Source: Porticoccus litoralis (GTDB lineage Bacteria; Pseudomonadota; Gammaproteobacteria; Pseudomonadales; Porticoccaceae). Taken from it: DNA of 64,000 nt. Shown here in pieces: positions 1 through 9,263 of this stretch; within the stretch, counting starts at the first letter, position 1, and each line of letters begins with the position of its first letter. The position numbers were made by a program, and so were the translations under genes. The notes below the pieces were generated by a model that saw nothing but the letters and a program-made list of their open reading frames with translations, searched no databases and had not been told where the DNA came from. Location of the stretch: positions 1-64,000 of the forward strand of contig NZ_JAUUUU010000005.1 of NCBI RefSeq assembly GCF_030676955.1, given 5' to 3'.

Positions 1-605
1 TAAGGCTGGGTCACATCCGCATCGTCGCCATCGCTGACGGTGAAGGTGAAGTTCTCGGTGTCACTTTCACCGTCGTCCCAACCCTCAATATCAGTGGTCA
101 GAACATACTGGTAAGCACCGGTGCCAGAGTTTACGTACAGCGTACCGTAGGTACCATCAACTGAAGTGTCGTAACCGGCCAGACTGTTATCGGCGCTACC
201 ACCCTGAACACCGTAGGTCAGGGTCTCAACATCCACATCGTCACCCACCAGCGTGCCGCTCAGACCGGAACTGCTCAGGGTGCCGCTCAGACGAACTTCG
301 CTGATGCTGCCATCGGTCACATCCTGCAGGGTCGGCTGGTCGTCCGCACCGCTGATCAGTACGGCATAAGGCTGGGTCACATCCGCATCGTCGCCATCGC
401 TGACGGTGAAGGTGAAGTTCTCGGTGTCACTTTCACCGTCGTCCCAACCCTCAATATCAGTGGTCAGAACATACTGGTAAGCACCGGTGCCAGAGTTTAC
501 GTACAGCGTACCGTAGGTACCATCAACTGAAGTGTCGTAACCGGCCAGACTGTTATCGGCGCTACCACCCTGAACACCGTAGGTCAGGGTCTCAACATCC
601 ACATC
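1..605 (-). repeat. Tandem 366-bp repeats inside the adhesin gene
   Basis: Bases 1-239 and 367-605 are identical by eye, an exact period of 366 bp (122 codons). The next base differs (240 g, 606 a) and the rest of the unit diverges (for example VGDD against VASD). The array continues out of the window to the left. Perfect identity at DNA level, including silent sites, points to recent duplication or gene conversion. Confidence 0.95.
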
Positions 606-2051
606 AGACGCAACCAAAGCGCCAGTCAGACCGGAGCTAGTAAGGTCGCCACTCAAGCGCACCTCAGACACACTACCATCATCGACTTCAGCCAATATTG
701 GCTGATCATCAGTACCGATAATCGTTATGGTCAGATCGGCGGTTTGCTTATCGTTATAGGTATCCCATACGGTGTACTCAAAGGATTCGCTGAGAGATTC
801 GCCCTCGCTCAAGCCCTGCACCAACGGGTTATCATTATTCAGTTCATAGGTGTAGCTACCGTCGGCTTTGAGGGTCAACGTGCCATAGTTCCCAGTAATT
901 GGATTGCCGATATTAGCGGCATCACCATTAACTGCATCAATGACCAGAACATCTCCATCAGCATCTGTATCTGCAACATCACCAGGAGAAGCCGCAGTGA
1001 TTACGTTGCCAGAAGTGGTGGTTTGCACATCCTCCTGCACTGAATTCTCATCGTCATTGGCAACTGGCGTTGTGTCATCATCGTAGATAGTGACAGTGGC
1101 CGTGTTGGAAGACGGACTCACAGTGGCATTAGTCGCGGACAGAATCATAATGTCGAAGGTTTCATTACCTTCGTCCAGATGATCTTCAACGATAGTGACT
1201 GTGACTGGGAAGCTGGTTTCTCCAGCGGGAATGATGACAGTATTTACCAATGGACCGTCATACCAGTCAGCCGGATTATCCGCTGTACCGGGCTTTAACT
1301 CATAGGTAACCGTCACGTCCTGATTGAAAGGCTTGTCCAGTTGCAGGATAAACACAACTTCTTTACCACCTTCACTGGTACCTTCAAGCACACTCGCGGC
1401 ATTGCCGCTCACAAGAATAGGGTAGTCATCCGTTGGAATGGTTGGCGGCTCGCCACCATCCGGCGGATCCTGAATTTCAATTTCGACTTCAACTGAAACA
1501 CTTACAGTCGGCACGCCCTCCTGCACGTCGGTATCAGCCGTTGGATCCAGAAGAGGCGGCGGAACATAGTCTGGATCAATACCTGCTGTAGGCGTCACTT
1601 CACCACCAATCAGGTTGAAATAGAGGCCCTGGCCAATTTCATCACCTGAGCCGCCAGCAGCCCCCGCCTCACCAGCAGCAGTTGCTTCCTGACCTTCGGT
1701 GATATCCTGGCCCTCATTAAGCGCCGCCAACAAGGCTTCAAACTCGGGGTTTTGCTCTTCGACACCATCGACCAGCGCCAGCTGCTGAAAGCTGTCCTGG
1801 GCAACAACAAAGGTGCCGCCACTATCCAACTGGCGGGTTGTACCATCTGCAAAGGTGATCGTCACGTGACTGCCATCAGTCACCTGTAATACATCACCCT
1901 CGCGGATAGCATCACCGGGATTGAGCTCTCGGAGCGTACCGTCAGCAGATACAACGACAACAGTCGCGCCGTCAGTGGAAGCAACAAACCCCATGATTTG
2001 CTGCCCATCATTGGACTCGATTGTGTTTCCTTGCTTAATTTGCTCGTTCAT
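1..2051 (-). CDS. Large LapA-type repeat adhesin, N-terminal part (runs off the window)
   Basis: A giant surface adhesin exported by type I secretion; only the first 683 codons are visible and the frame is open to the window edge. Residues 1-130 form a retention module (start MNEQIKQG) rich in short beta strands, with a T124-A125-A126-G127 motif matching the TAAG dialanine site cut by the LapG protease in Pseudomonas LapA. A linker follows, then a Calx-beta domain (about 210-326), a VCBS/cadherin-like domain (about 328-450) and 122-residue VCBS-type repeats (GTLYVNSGTGAYQY, FTFTVSDGD). There is no signal peptide, as expected for type I export. The start at 2051 is chosen because GGGAGGG lies 8 bases upstream; the ATG two codons earlier is too close. 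Its exporter genes lie directly upstream on the same strand. No LapD or LapG gene is visible. Confidence 0.9.
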   Translation of the reverse strand, partial: MNEQIKQGNTIESNDGQQIMGFVASTDGATVVVVSADGTLRELNPGDAIREGDVLQVTDGSHVTITFADGTTRQLDSGGTFVVAQDSFQQLALVDGVEEQNPEFEALLAALNEGQDITEGQEATAAGEAGAAGGSGDEIGQGLYFNLIGGEVTPTAGIDPDYVPPPLLDPTADTDVQEGVPTVSVSVEVEIEIQDPPDGGEPPTIPTDDYPILVSGNAASVLEGTSEGGKEVVFILQLDKPFNQDVTVTYELKPGTADNPADWYDGPLVNTVIIPAGETSFPVTVTIVEDHLDEGNETFDIMILSATNATVSPSSNTATVTIYDDDTTPVANDDENSVQEDVQTTTSGNVITAASPGDVADTDADGDVLVIDAVNGDAANIGNPITGNYGTLTLKADGSYTYELNNDNPLVQGLSEGESLSESFEYTVWDTYNDKQTADLTITIIGTDDQPILAEVDDGSVSEVRLSGDLTSSGLTGALVASDVDVETLTYGVQGGSADNSLAGYDTSVDGTYGTLYVNSGTGAYQYVLTTDIEGWDDGESDTENFTFTVSDGDDADVTQPYAVLISGADDQPTLQDVTDGSISEVRLSGTLSSSGLSGTLVGDDVDVETLTYGVQGGSADNSLAGYDTSVDGTYGTLYVNSGTGAYQYVLTTDIEGWDDGESDTENFTFTVSDGDDADVTQP

Positions 2052-2117
2052 TTGCATAACCCTCCCGGCTTATCCCGGTCAAAATTCAGGCGTCACGCCT
2101 TATTGACGTTATCTCGA

Positions 2118-3431
2118 TTACAGTTCCACACCCACGGTAAACAGCAGTTCACCCATGGTCTGGAACAACCGATACTCGTTGTAAAGAAGATCCTGCTGGG
2201 CAGCCACCAGTGACTGTTTGGCAGAAATCATTTCATTTTCTGTATTCAGCAGATCCAGCAAGGTCCTGCGACCCAGATCAAACTGCTTGATATAGGCTTC
2301 CTTGGTCGCGGAAGAATCCTTGACGTAGTCTTCCAGTGCTGGAATCTGATCACGAATTGCTTCGAAGGCTACCCAAGCCAAGCGGGTTTCCTGTTCCACC
2401 TGACGGTGAGTGTTGTTACGCACTTCCTTGGCCTTTTCGACCAGATACGCAAACTGCTGCTTACGAGCCTTGTCTGAACCACCACGGTAGAGGTTGTATC
2501 GCATTCTCAGCATGACCTTCAGATCATCGACCTGCTCTTCAACACCATCAATGTTGTCATTCAGATCACGCTCCAGCTCCACATGAAAATGAGGAAAGAA
2601 AGGGCTCTTGGTCTGTTCGTACTGGTAAGTCACCGATTCAATGTCAGCTGAGGCAGTTTTCAGCAGCGGGTGATTATCCAGCGCTTTGGCAACTGCATCG
2701 TCCACTGACATGGGCAGATACTTGCGATAAGTGCCAGGATGAGTCAAAGCGCCCTCACTGGGGTAAGTACCTACCACGCGCTGGAAGTTGGTTTTGGCAT
2801 CCAGCAGGTTGGCTGTCTGACTGATCACGTTGGTTTTGGCTAAAGCCAAACGACCAGAAATCTGATCGAAATCAGCACGGCTGCCCACACCCGAATCAAA
2901 ACGCTTTTTCATTTTGTCATAGATGTCTTCATGGGTTGCCAGCGTCTGCTTGGCCAACGCCAGGATATCCTGCTGCTTGATCACTTCCAGGTAAGTTCTG
3001 ACTACCTGAAGTGCGACATCCTCAGCCACAGATTGCGCACGGAATTCAGAGCTCTTGTGGCGCGCCATCTGGTTTTTATGTTCATTGGGGGTTTGAAAAC
3101 CGTCAAATACCAGCTGGCTGACATTGAGTTGTGCTTCCCGACGCTCGAGTTCGTTGCGGGTACGATTCGGGTCAGCAAATTCACGAGACGTGGGATCGCG
3201 TTCCTGGAAACCGAAACCAGCCAGCAGGTCTACTGTGGGGTAATAGCCGCCCAGTGCTTCACGCACCTGGCGATCTCTGGAGTCGACTTCACGCAACTCG
3301 GTGAGAACTTCCGGGTTGGTCTGTATGGTTTGGGCTATCGCCTCACGCAGGTCCAGGGACTCAGCCTGAACATGCAGTGCAGTGGCTGCCATTCCTGCTA
3401 GCAGCATTATTGATAACTGGCGCTTAAACAT
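2118..3431 (-). CDS. TolC-family outer membrane channel of the adhesin type I secretion system (LapE-like)
   Basis: Outer-membrane efflux protein of 437 residues that should form the trimeric exit duct for the adhesin. A signal peptide is clear (about residues 1-23, ending HVQA). The mature part has the two long helical-hairpin repeats of the family (for example LREVDSRDRQVREALGGYYP near 40 and YNLYRGGSDKARKQQ near 310). It lies between the membrane-fusion gene and the adhesin on the same strand, so it is assigned to their system and not to drug efflux. A 197-bp gap separates it from the membrane-fusion gene and leaves room for its own promoter; a CRP-like site lies in that gap. An AAAGGA ribosome site precedes the ATG. 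Confidence 0.9.
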   Translation of the reverse strand: MFKRQLSIMLLAGMAATALHVQAESLDLREAIAQTIQTNPEVLTELREVDSRDRQVREALGGYYPTVDLLAGFGFQERDPTSREFADPNRTRNELERREAQLNVSQLVFDGFQTPNEHKNQMARHKSSEFRAQSVAEDVALQVVRTYLEVIKQQDILALAKQTLATHEDIYDKMKKRFDSGVGSRADFDQISGRLALAKTNVISQTANLLDAKTNFQRVVGTYPSEGALTHPGTYRKYLPMSVDDAVAKALDNHPLLKTASADIESVTYQYEQTKSPFFPHFHVELERDLNDNIDGVEEQVDDLKVMLRMRYNLYRGGSDKARKQQFAYLVEKAKEVRNNTHRQVEQETRLAWVAFEAIRDQIPALEDYVKDSSATKEAYIKQFDLGRRTLLDLLNTENEMISAKQSLVAAQQDLLYNEYRLFQTMGELLFTVGVEL

Positions 3432-3495
3432 AATTTGTTTTCCTTTCGCACGACGTTGTTTGACACACGCCCCGAAACATTAACTGTTCCGATAG

Positions 3496-3511
3496 GTTGA
3501 TTTGTATCACA
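3496..3511 (-). promoter_or_regulatory. Possible CRP/Vfr-like site upstream of the TolC gene
   Basis: On the minus strand this reads TGTGA-N6-TCAAC, matching 8 of the 10 conserved bases of the TGTGA-N6-TCACA consensus. It lies 65-80 bases before the TolC start codon. This is a pattern match only; no -10 or -35 pair could be fixed around it. Confidence 0.25.
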
Positions 3512-3628
3512 GAACCTGCGGGATACAGTTACCGCTCAGAGGCGACTTATTACCGTTTATAGCTTTTGGCTTAAAAAGTGTGACGCAGCCTACATCTTTA
3601 ACTATAGTAGAATCACCTGTTAGGTACA

Positions 3629-4993
3629 TTACCTCTCTCGAAATGCCAACTCTTTTGTTTTCAAAATAGGCTTCAACAGGTAATCGAGAATGGTCTTTTT
3701 ACCAGTAAGAATATCCACCTGAACCGTCATTCCAGGGATAATTGGCAGAGGGTCCTCAGGCTTGCCCAAGCTGCTGCTTTCTGTCTGCAATCTAACCTGG
3801 TAATAACTCACACCCTCTTCATCCACAATAGTGTCCGGGCTGATGTGAACCACCTTGGCTGCCAACCCACCGTGAATGGAAAAATCATAGGCGGTGAACT
3901 TGACGGTAGCCGATTGCGTTGGGTGAATGAAGGCAATGTCACGGGGTAATACCCGTGCATCCACCAACAATGAATCATCAAACGGCACAATTTCCACCAA
4001 ATCCATACCTGGCTGAATCACCCCTCCGATTGTTTTTACCTTGAGCTGTTTAACCGTTCCTTTCATGGGGGAACGCACCACCGTACGTTTAACCCGATCT
4101 TCCAAGGCTTCATTACTCTGCTTGATTCGACCCAATTCCGACATCACATCATTCAGCTCACCCCGAGATTCGCTAGCAAATGTCTGGGCATGACTGATGA
4201 CATTATTTTGGGCTTCGCTGTAGGCCGTTTCCAATTGTGGAATGGCAATCGCTGCCCGGTCCAGTTCACCCTTAAGGTCGGTCACCTGCCTTTCAAGTCG
4301 CAACAGTTCAACCTGAGACACGGCCCCCTCGGCCACCAGCGGACGGGTAAAATTCAGCTCCCGGCGCATCAGATCATAGCTATCCGACAAGCTCTGGCGA
4401 TTTACCTTGATGGAAGAAAGCTCCTGCTTCTTCTGTGAAGCTTTTTGGTTAAGAATTTCCTGTTGTGACTGATGTTCCTGAAGTCGCGACTCATAAAGTG
4501 CACGCTCACTGGCTACCAGAACCGGATCGTAGTTTCCGCCAAGTTTGGCCAATTCCTCATCAAAACTGGTGCCATTCGCCTCTGCTCGCAGCCGCGCCGC
4601 CTTAATAGTCAGCTGTTCAGCCTGCAGAGACCGCTCCTTATAGGTAGAGGCAAAGATGGTGTCATCAATCTGTATCAGCGGTTGCCCCCGATCGACCACA
4701 TCCCCTTCAGCTACGAGCAGCGAAGCAAGAATGCCACCTTCAAGATTTTGAACTACCTGGATATCACTAGACGGAACTATCTTCCCCTCGCCCCGAGTGA
4801 ACTCATCAATTTTTGCGAGACTGGCCCAGACCAGCATCACCACGATAAAAGCAGCAATCACCCACAACAGCAATTGGGAAACAAGTGGAGACTGCTTAAG
4901 AACCGCCTCGGAGGAATAGGACATATATTTGAGGTCAACAGCGGGCGTCTGCTGAAAATGCTTTCGAAATTTGTTGCGCAACGTAGAAAACAT
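3629..4993 (-). CDS. HlyD-family membrane fusion protein of type I secretion (LapC-like)
   Basis: Periplasmic adaptor of 454 residues linking the ABC exporter to the TolC-like channel. It has a short cytoplasmic N-terminus, one membrane segment (about residues 39-60, LLLWVIAAFIVVMLVWASLA), a lipoyl half-motif (GEGKIVPS, GGILASLLVAEGDVV near 90-105), a long coiled coil (about 120-290) and the second lipoyl half plus beta-barrel (RSPMKGTVKQL near 300). The C-terminal part carries the HlyD-type SYYQVRLQTE and PGMTVQVDI stretches. Its start codon overlaps the end of the ABC gene, so the two are translationally coupled. Confidence 0.93.
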   Translation of the reverse strand: MFSTLRNKFRKHFQQTPAVDLKYMSYSSEAVLKQSPLVSQLLLWVIAAFIVVMLVWASLAKIDEFTRGEGKIVPSSDIQVVQNLEGGILASLLVAEGDVVDRGQPLIQIDDTIFASTYKERSLQAEQLTIKAARLRAEANGTSFDEELAKLGGNYDPVLVASERALYESRLQEHQSQQEILNQKASQKKQELSSIKVNRQSLSDSYDLMRRELNFTRPLVAEGAVSQVELLRLERQVTDLKGELDRAAIAIPQLETAYSEAQNNVISHAQTFASESRGELNDVMSELGRIKQSNEALEDRVKRTVVRSPMKGTVKQLKVKTIGGVIQPGMDLVEIVPFDDSLLVDARVLPRDIAFIHPTQSATVKFTAYDFSIHGGLAAKVVHISPDTIVDEEGVSYYQVRLQTESSSLGKPEDPLPIIPGMTVQVDILTGKKTILDYLLKPILKTKELAFRER

Positions 4994-7155
4994 TAGCTTT
5001 TGCCTCGGATTTTGCCTTCTTTAAGGGCTGCCAAAACCTGATCCTTGGGACCGTCGGCGACAATAGTGCCGCGATCCACTACCATCAGTCGATCGACCAG
5101 TGCCAGCATGCTCATTTTGTGGGTAATCAGGAAAAGTGTGCTGTCAGCAAACTCACTCTTGATCTGCCTACACAGGCTTTCCTCAGTGCCCTGGTCCATG
5201 GCCGAAGTCGGCTCATCCATCAGCAACACCTTGGGTTGCCGTAAGAATGTCCTGGCCATGGAAATGGCGCTGCGCTGTCCACTCGACAGATTCTCACCCC
5301 GCTCACCCACCGGCATCTCAAATCCCAGGGGATGGCTATTGATCAACTCCAGGATTCCGGCCTTTCTAGCAGCTTCAACCACCTCGGCATCACTAACGCC
5401 CTGGACACCAAAAGTGATGTTTTCTCGAACAGTACCAAAATACAGTTTGGCATCCTGCGCCACATAACCCACATTGGTACGCAGATCTGCCGGGTCCAGC
5501 TGTTTGACGTCAAAACCATCAACCAGAACTGCACCTTCATTCACGTCATAGAGGCGGATCATCAACTTCGCCAGCGTGGATTTACCAGAACCGATCCGGC
5601 CAATAACCCCCACTTTCTCTCCCGCTTTGATGGTGAAGTCCACATTTTCAATAGCTGGTCGTGGCTGGTCTGGATAACTAAATGTCACCTGCTTAAGCCG
5701 AATATTGCCCTCCAGTACGGGACGATGCAGATAACGTTTGTCAGCCTCACGCTCTACCGGCAACGCCATTACTTCATTGAGCGATTTCAATGTGCCTTCA
5801 GCATGGTCATAACTAACCAACAAACTGGCAATCTGGCTCAAGGGCGCGAGAGCCCGACCGTTGAGAATGACAGAGGCGATCAGGCCGCCCAGCGTCAGGT
5901 TTTGGTCTGCAATCAGGTAAACACCCACCACCACGATGGCCACCATAGCCACCTGCTGGAGAAACTGAACACTTTGTAAAGCGGTGTTTGAAATCAGGCG
6001 CGACTGCAATCCCCACTGGGAGACGTAACCCACCGACTGCTCCCAGCTTCTCTGCACCTGGCCTTCTGCGCCAAGAGTCTTGATGGTTTCGATTCCCACC
6101 AGGCTTTCAATTAGAGTGGCATTTTTCTTGGCGCTGCCGCGCATCACATTTTCAATGGTGGGCCGCAGTTTTTTCTGGGCACGCAACCCCAGATAAATGG
6201 CCAGCGGGAAGATGACTATCGGCACCGCTACCAGCCAACCACCCAGGTAGAAAATAAAAATCATAAAAATAATGACAAAGGGCAGATCAATCAGGGTCAG
6301 GATGGTTGAGGAGGTCACAAAATTGCGCAACATGTCAAAATCATGAATTCTCGAGGCAAAGGCGCCAGCCGAGCTCGGACGCACGGACATCTGTAAATTC
6401 AGCACTTTTTCAAACAGCTGTGCCGACAACACTACATCGGTTCTTTTTGCAGCCAGCTCTACCAGGTAGGCTCGCAACAGTTTTAATGCCAGGTCAAAGA
6501 CATAAACAATCAACACGCCTATGGCCAGCGCCCACAGGGTTTCAACCGCATTGTTTGGCACCACACGGTCATAGACATTCATCACAAACAGGGGTTGTGC
6601 CAAAACAAACAGGTTAATCAAAAAAGAGGCCAGTAATACATCACGATAGATTTTTGATGAGCTTCGCAATACATCCCAGAACCAGTGGGCTCCTTTTTCC
6701 TGATGAATTTTTGGTGTGCGCGAATCAAATTGTTGCATGGGGCGAAGGTAAAACACCTTGCCACTGTAGATGGTTTGCAGCTCCTTCAGGTCAGCCTGTG
6801 TCTGTTCCTGGGTGACGGGGTTAGTCAGAAAAGCCAGATTTAGAGCGGTATCAAGACCACTCAGCACCAGCGCCTTGCCATCGGTGGTCAGCAATATGGC
6901 TGGCAGAACCTCCAGGGGGATGTCCTCCAGTGATCTTTGCAGCATCAATGAAGCCAATCCTGCCCTGTTGGCTGCGCGATTGAAGATTTTGGGAGTTAAA
7001 CGGCCATTTTCCAATGGCAATCCTGAGGACACGGCAGGAGCTGATGTCGGTCGACCTTCCAGAGTGGCTGCCAATAACAAACAGTCCATCAACTCATAGG
7101 ATTCGAGCTCAGAACTCGACGACAGGCCTTCGTTGGCTACCTCGGACATATTCAT
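4993..7155 (-). CDS. Type I secretion ABC transporter (LapB-like permease/ATPase)
   Basis: Inner-membrane exporter of 720 residues that powers secretion of the adhesin. The N-terminal 150 residues look like the C39-peptidase-like domain of LapB-type exporters, which binds substrate and does not cleave it. A six-helix transmembrane domain spans about 165-440 and the nucleotide-binding domain about 480-710. The latter has Walker A GRIGSGKST near 516, signature LSSGQ near 618 and Walker B LLMDEPTS near 640. It is first in the secretion operon and divergent from dusA. A second in-frame ATG two codons in (MNMSEV) could be the true start. Confidence 0.93.
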   Translation of the reverse strand: MNMSEVANEGLSSSSELESYELMDCLLLAATLEGRPTSAPAVSSGLPLENGRLTPKIFNRAANRAGLASLMLQRSLEDIPLEVLPAILLTTDGKALVLSGLDTALNLAFLTNPVTQEQTQADLKELQTIYSGKVFYLRPMQQFDSRTPKIHQEKGAHWFWDVLRSSSKIYRDVLLASFLINLFVLAQPLFVMNVYDRVVPNNAVETLWALAIGVLIVYVFDLALKLLRAYLVELAAKRTDVVLSAQLFEKVLNLQMSVRPSSAGAFASRIHDFDMLRNFVTSSTILTLIDLPFVIIFMIFIFYLGGWLVAVPIVIFPLAIYLGLRAQKKLRPTIENVMRGSAKKNATLIESLVGIETIKTLGAEGQVQRSWEQSVGYVSQWGLQSRLISNTALQSVQFLQQVAMVAIVVVGVYLIADQNLTLGGLIASVILNGRALAPLSQIASLLVSYDHAEGTLKSLNEVMALPVEREADKRYLHRPVLEGNIRLKQVTFSYPDQPRPAIENVDFTIKAGEKVGVIGRIGSGKSTLAKLMIRLYDVNEGAVLVDGFDVKQLDPADLRTNVGYVAQDAKLYFGTVRENITFGVQGVSDAEVVEAARKAGILELINSHPLGFEMPVGERGENLSSGQRSAISMARTFLRQPKVLLMDEPTSAMDQGTEESLCRQIKSEFADSTLFLITHKMSMLALVDRLMVVDRGTIVADGPKDQVLAALKEGKIRGKS

Positions 7156-7301
7156 ACAGTCAATCCATCAGCGAATTTAACACCAAAACGGGCGCAGCAA
7201 TCCTATCACGCACATGGTGACACTCCCAATATCACGACCCCATATACTCAAGTTTGTCGATATAATGTCTTTTTTTCAGGATCGAACCCTCAAAATCGGC
7301 T

Positions 7302-8306
7302 ATGCCAGAGCATCAACACGCCAATATTCCCCCGGTTAACCGCCGTTTTTCCGTTGCTCCGATGATGGAATACACAGATCGGTTCTGCCGATATTTTCAT
7401 CGTTTATTGAGTAAACAGACACTGCTTTACACTGAGATGGTTACCAGCAGTGCGCTGATCCATGGTGATCAGCTACGTCACCTGGAATTCGCCGATATCG
7501 AACATCCAATAGCACTACAACTCGGTGGTAGTAACCCCACTGAACTTGAAGCAGCGACCCGTATTGCCGCCACTTACCATTACGACGAAATCAACCTTAA
7601 TTGCGGTTGCCCCAGTGATCGGGTGCAATCCGGAATGTTTGGTGCGGTATTGATGAAAAATGCCGACCATGTGGTCAACTGCTTCAATGCCATGCAGGGT
7701 GCGACAGGGATCCCAATAACTATCAAACACCGCATTGGTGTTGACGATATGGATAGCTACGACTTTCTCTGTGATTTTGTCGGCAAACTAGCGGATGCCG
7801 GTTGTAAAACCTTTATCGTTCATGCCCGCAAGGCCTGGCTAAAAGGGCTTAGTCCGAAGCAAAACCGGGAAGTCCCTCCTCTGGACTACGAAGCCGTGTA
7901 TCGACTGAAGCAGGATTTTCCTGACAGTGAAATTATTCTGAATGGTGGTGTAACAAGCATTGATCAATCACTGCAACACCTGCACCATGTTGACGGCGTG
8001 ATGATGGGGCGAGAGGCCTACCACAATCCTTATATCCTCTCGCAGGTAGATACACGTCTATTTAATAATGAGACGTCACCACCGAGCAGAGCAGTCGTTC
8101 TCGAACAGTTCTCCAAGTTCGTGGAGCAGGAACTGTCCCGAGGGATCCGGCTGGGGCAAATGACCCGCCATATTCTTGGGCTTTACCAGGGCGTTCCCGG
8201 CGCAAGACGTTTTCGTCGTTATATCAGTGAGCATGCCCACCAGCCCCGGGCGGGAACCGATGTGTTACTGCAGGCTCTAAAGGCACTTAATGAAGTCAGA
8301 GTATGA
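7302..8306 (+). CDS. dusA: tRNA-dihydrouridine(20/20a) synthase DusA
   Basis: FMN-dependent enzyme that reduces uridine 20/20a in the tRNA D-loop; 334 residues, the usual length. A TIM barrel begins SVAPMMEYTDR near 17. The active-site stretch NLNCGCPSDRV near 100 holds the catalytic cysteine, with HARKAWLKGLSPKQNRE near 172 and NGGV near 208. It follows a TATAAT -10-like hexamer at 7261, without a convincing -35 partner. Its stop codon touches the start of the transaldolase gene, so the two are probably cotranscribed. Confidence 0.97.
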   Translation: MPEHQHANIPPVNRRFSVAPMMEYTDRFCRYFHRLLSKQTLLYTEMVTSSALIHGDQLRHLEFADIEHPIALQLGGSNPTELEAATRIAATYHYDEINLNCGCPSDRVQSGMFGAVLMKNADHVVNCFNAMQGATGIPITIKHRIGVDDMDSYDFLCDFVGKLADAGCKTFIVHARKAWLKGLSPKQNREVPPLDYEAVYRLKQDFPDSEIILNGGVTSIDQSLQHLHHVDGVMMGREAYHNPYILSQVDTRLFNNETSPPSRAVVLEQFSKFVEQELSRGIRLGQMTRHILGLYQGVPGARRFRRYISEHAHQPRAGTDVLLQALKALNEVRV

Positions 8307-9263
8307 ATGAATATGCCCAGTAAACTGGATCAATTACGTGAAATGACCGTCGTCGTCGCCGATACCGGTGATATTGAAGCCATTCGCCAATATCAGCCAA
8401 TTGATGCGACCACAAACCCCTCACTGCTGCTGAAAGCCGCATCCCTGCCCCACTATCAACACCTGATTGCAGCCAGTATTTCCAAGTCAAAATCAAAAGG
8501 CAGTGACTGGCTGCCAGACTGCATGGATGAGTTGTCTGTCGCCATTGGCCGGGAAATTCTCGATGTCGTACCCGGACGGGTTTCCACGGAAATTGATGCA
8601 CGCCTGTCTTTTGATACCCAGGCCACAATCAGCCGCGGACTGTCACTGGTGGAAAAATACCAATCTGCGGGCATCGATAGTGACCGTATTCTGCTAAAAA
8701 TTGCTTCCACCTGGGAGGGAATTCGTGCTGCGGAAGAGCTGGAAAAAAGTGGTGTGCAATGCAACCTGACGCTATTGTTCGGCTTTGATCAGGCAGCAGC
8801 AGCAGCAGATGCCGGAGCCTTCCTGATATCACCTTTTGTCGGTCGCATACTGGATTGGCACAAGGCCAATGGCGGCAAGCAGGACTATGCCGGCCATGAA
8901 GATCCTGGCGTTCTCTCCGTCAAAACCATTTACAATTTTTACAAGCAGCGTAATTACAACACCATTGTTATGGGCGCGAGTTTTCGCAACCCCGGAGAAA
9001 TCGAGGCCCTTTCGGGTTGTGACCGCCTCACCATTAGCCCGCAGTTGCTTGCCGAACTTAGCGCCGACCATGGTGAGTTACCTCGACAACTGGACCCGCA
9101 GCAAACCGGAGACACCATCGACTATCAACTGGAGGGGGAATCAGCATTCCGCTTCAGGATGAATGACAATGCCATGGCCACGGAAAAACTGGCTGAAGGT
9201 ATCCGCAATTTTGTGGCCGATCAGGTAAAACTGGAAAAAATGCTCTGGGAGATGAGCCGTTGA
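8307..9263 (+). CDS. talB: Transaldolase
   Basis: Cytosolic enzyme of the non-oxidative pentose phosphate pathway that moves a dihydroxyacetone unit between sugar phosphates; 318 residues, class I TalB length. Visible motifs are DATTNPSLL near 33, the Schiff-base lysine in RILLKIASTWEG near 130, CNLTLLFG near 152 and ISPFVGRILDW near 175. It starts immediately after the dusA stop and its TGA overlaps the TTG start of the next gene. An in-frame ATG one codon further in (MNMPSK) is an alternative start. Confidence 0.97.
   Translation: MNMPSKLDQLREMTVVVADTGDIEAIRQYQPIDATTNPSLLLKAASLPHYQHLIAASISKSKSKGSDWLPDCMDELSVAIGREILDVVPGRVSTEIDARLSFDTQATISRGLSLVEKYQSAGIDSDRILLKIASTWEGIRAAEELEKSGVQCNLTLLFGFDQAAAAADAGAFLISPFVGRILDWHKANGGKQDYAGHEDPGVLSVKTIYNFYKQRNYNTIVMGASFRNPGEIEALSGCDRLTISPQLLAELSADHGELPRQLDPQQTGDTIDYQLEGESAFRFRMNDNAMATEKLAEGIRNFVADQVKLEKMLWEMSR

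Noticed and set aside
1..605. CRISPR or IS interpretation of the long repeats at the left edge
   Set aside because: The 366-bp units are in frame with an adhesin gene and have no spacers, transposase or inverted ends.
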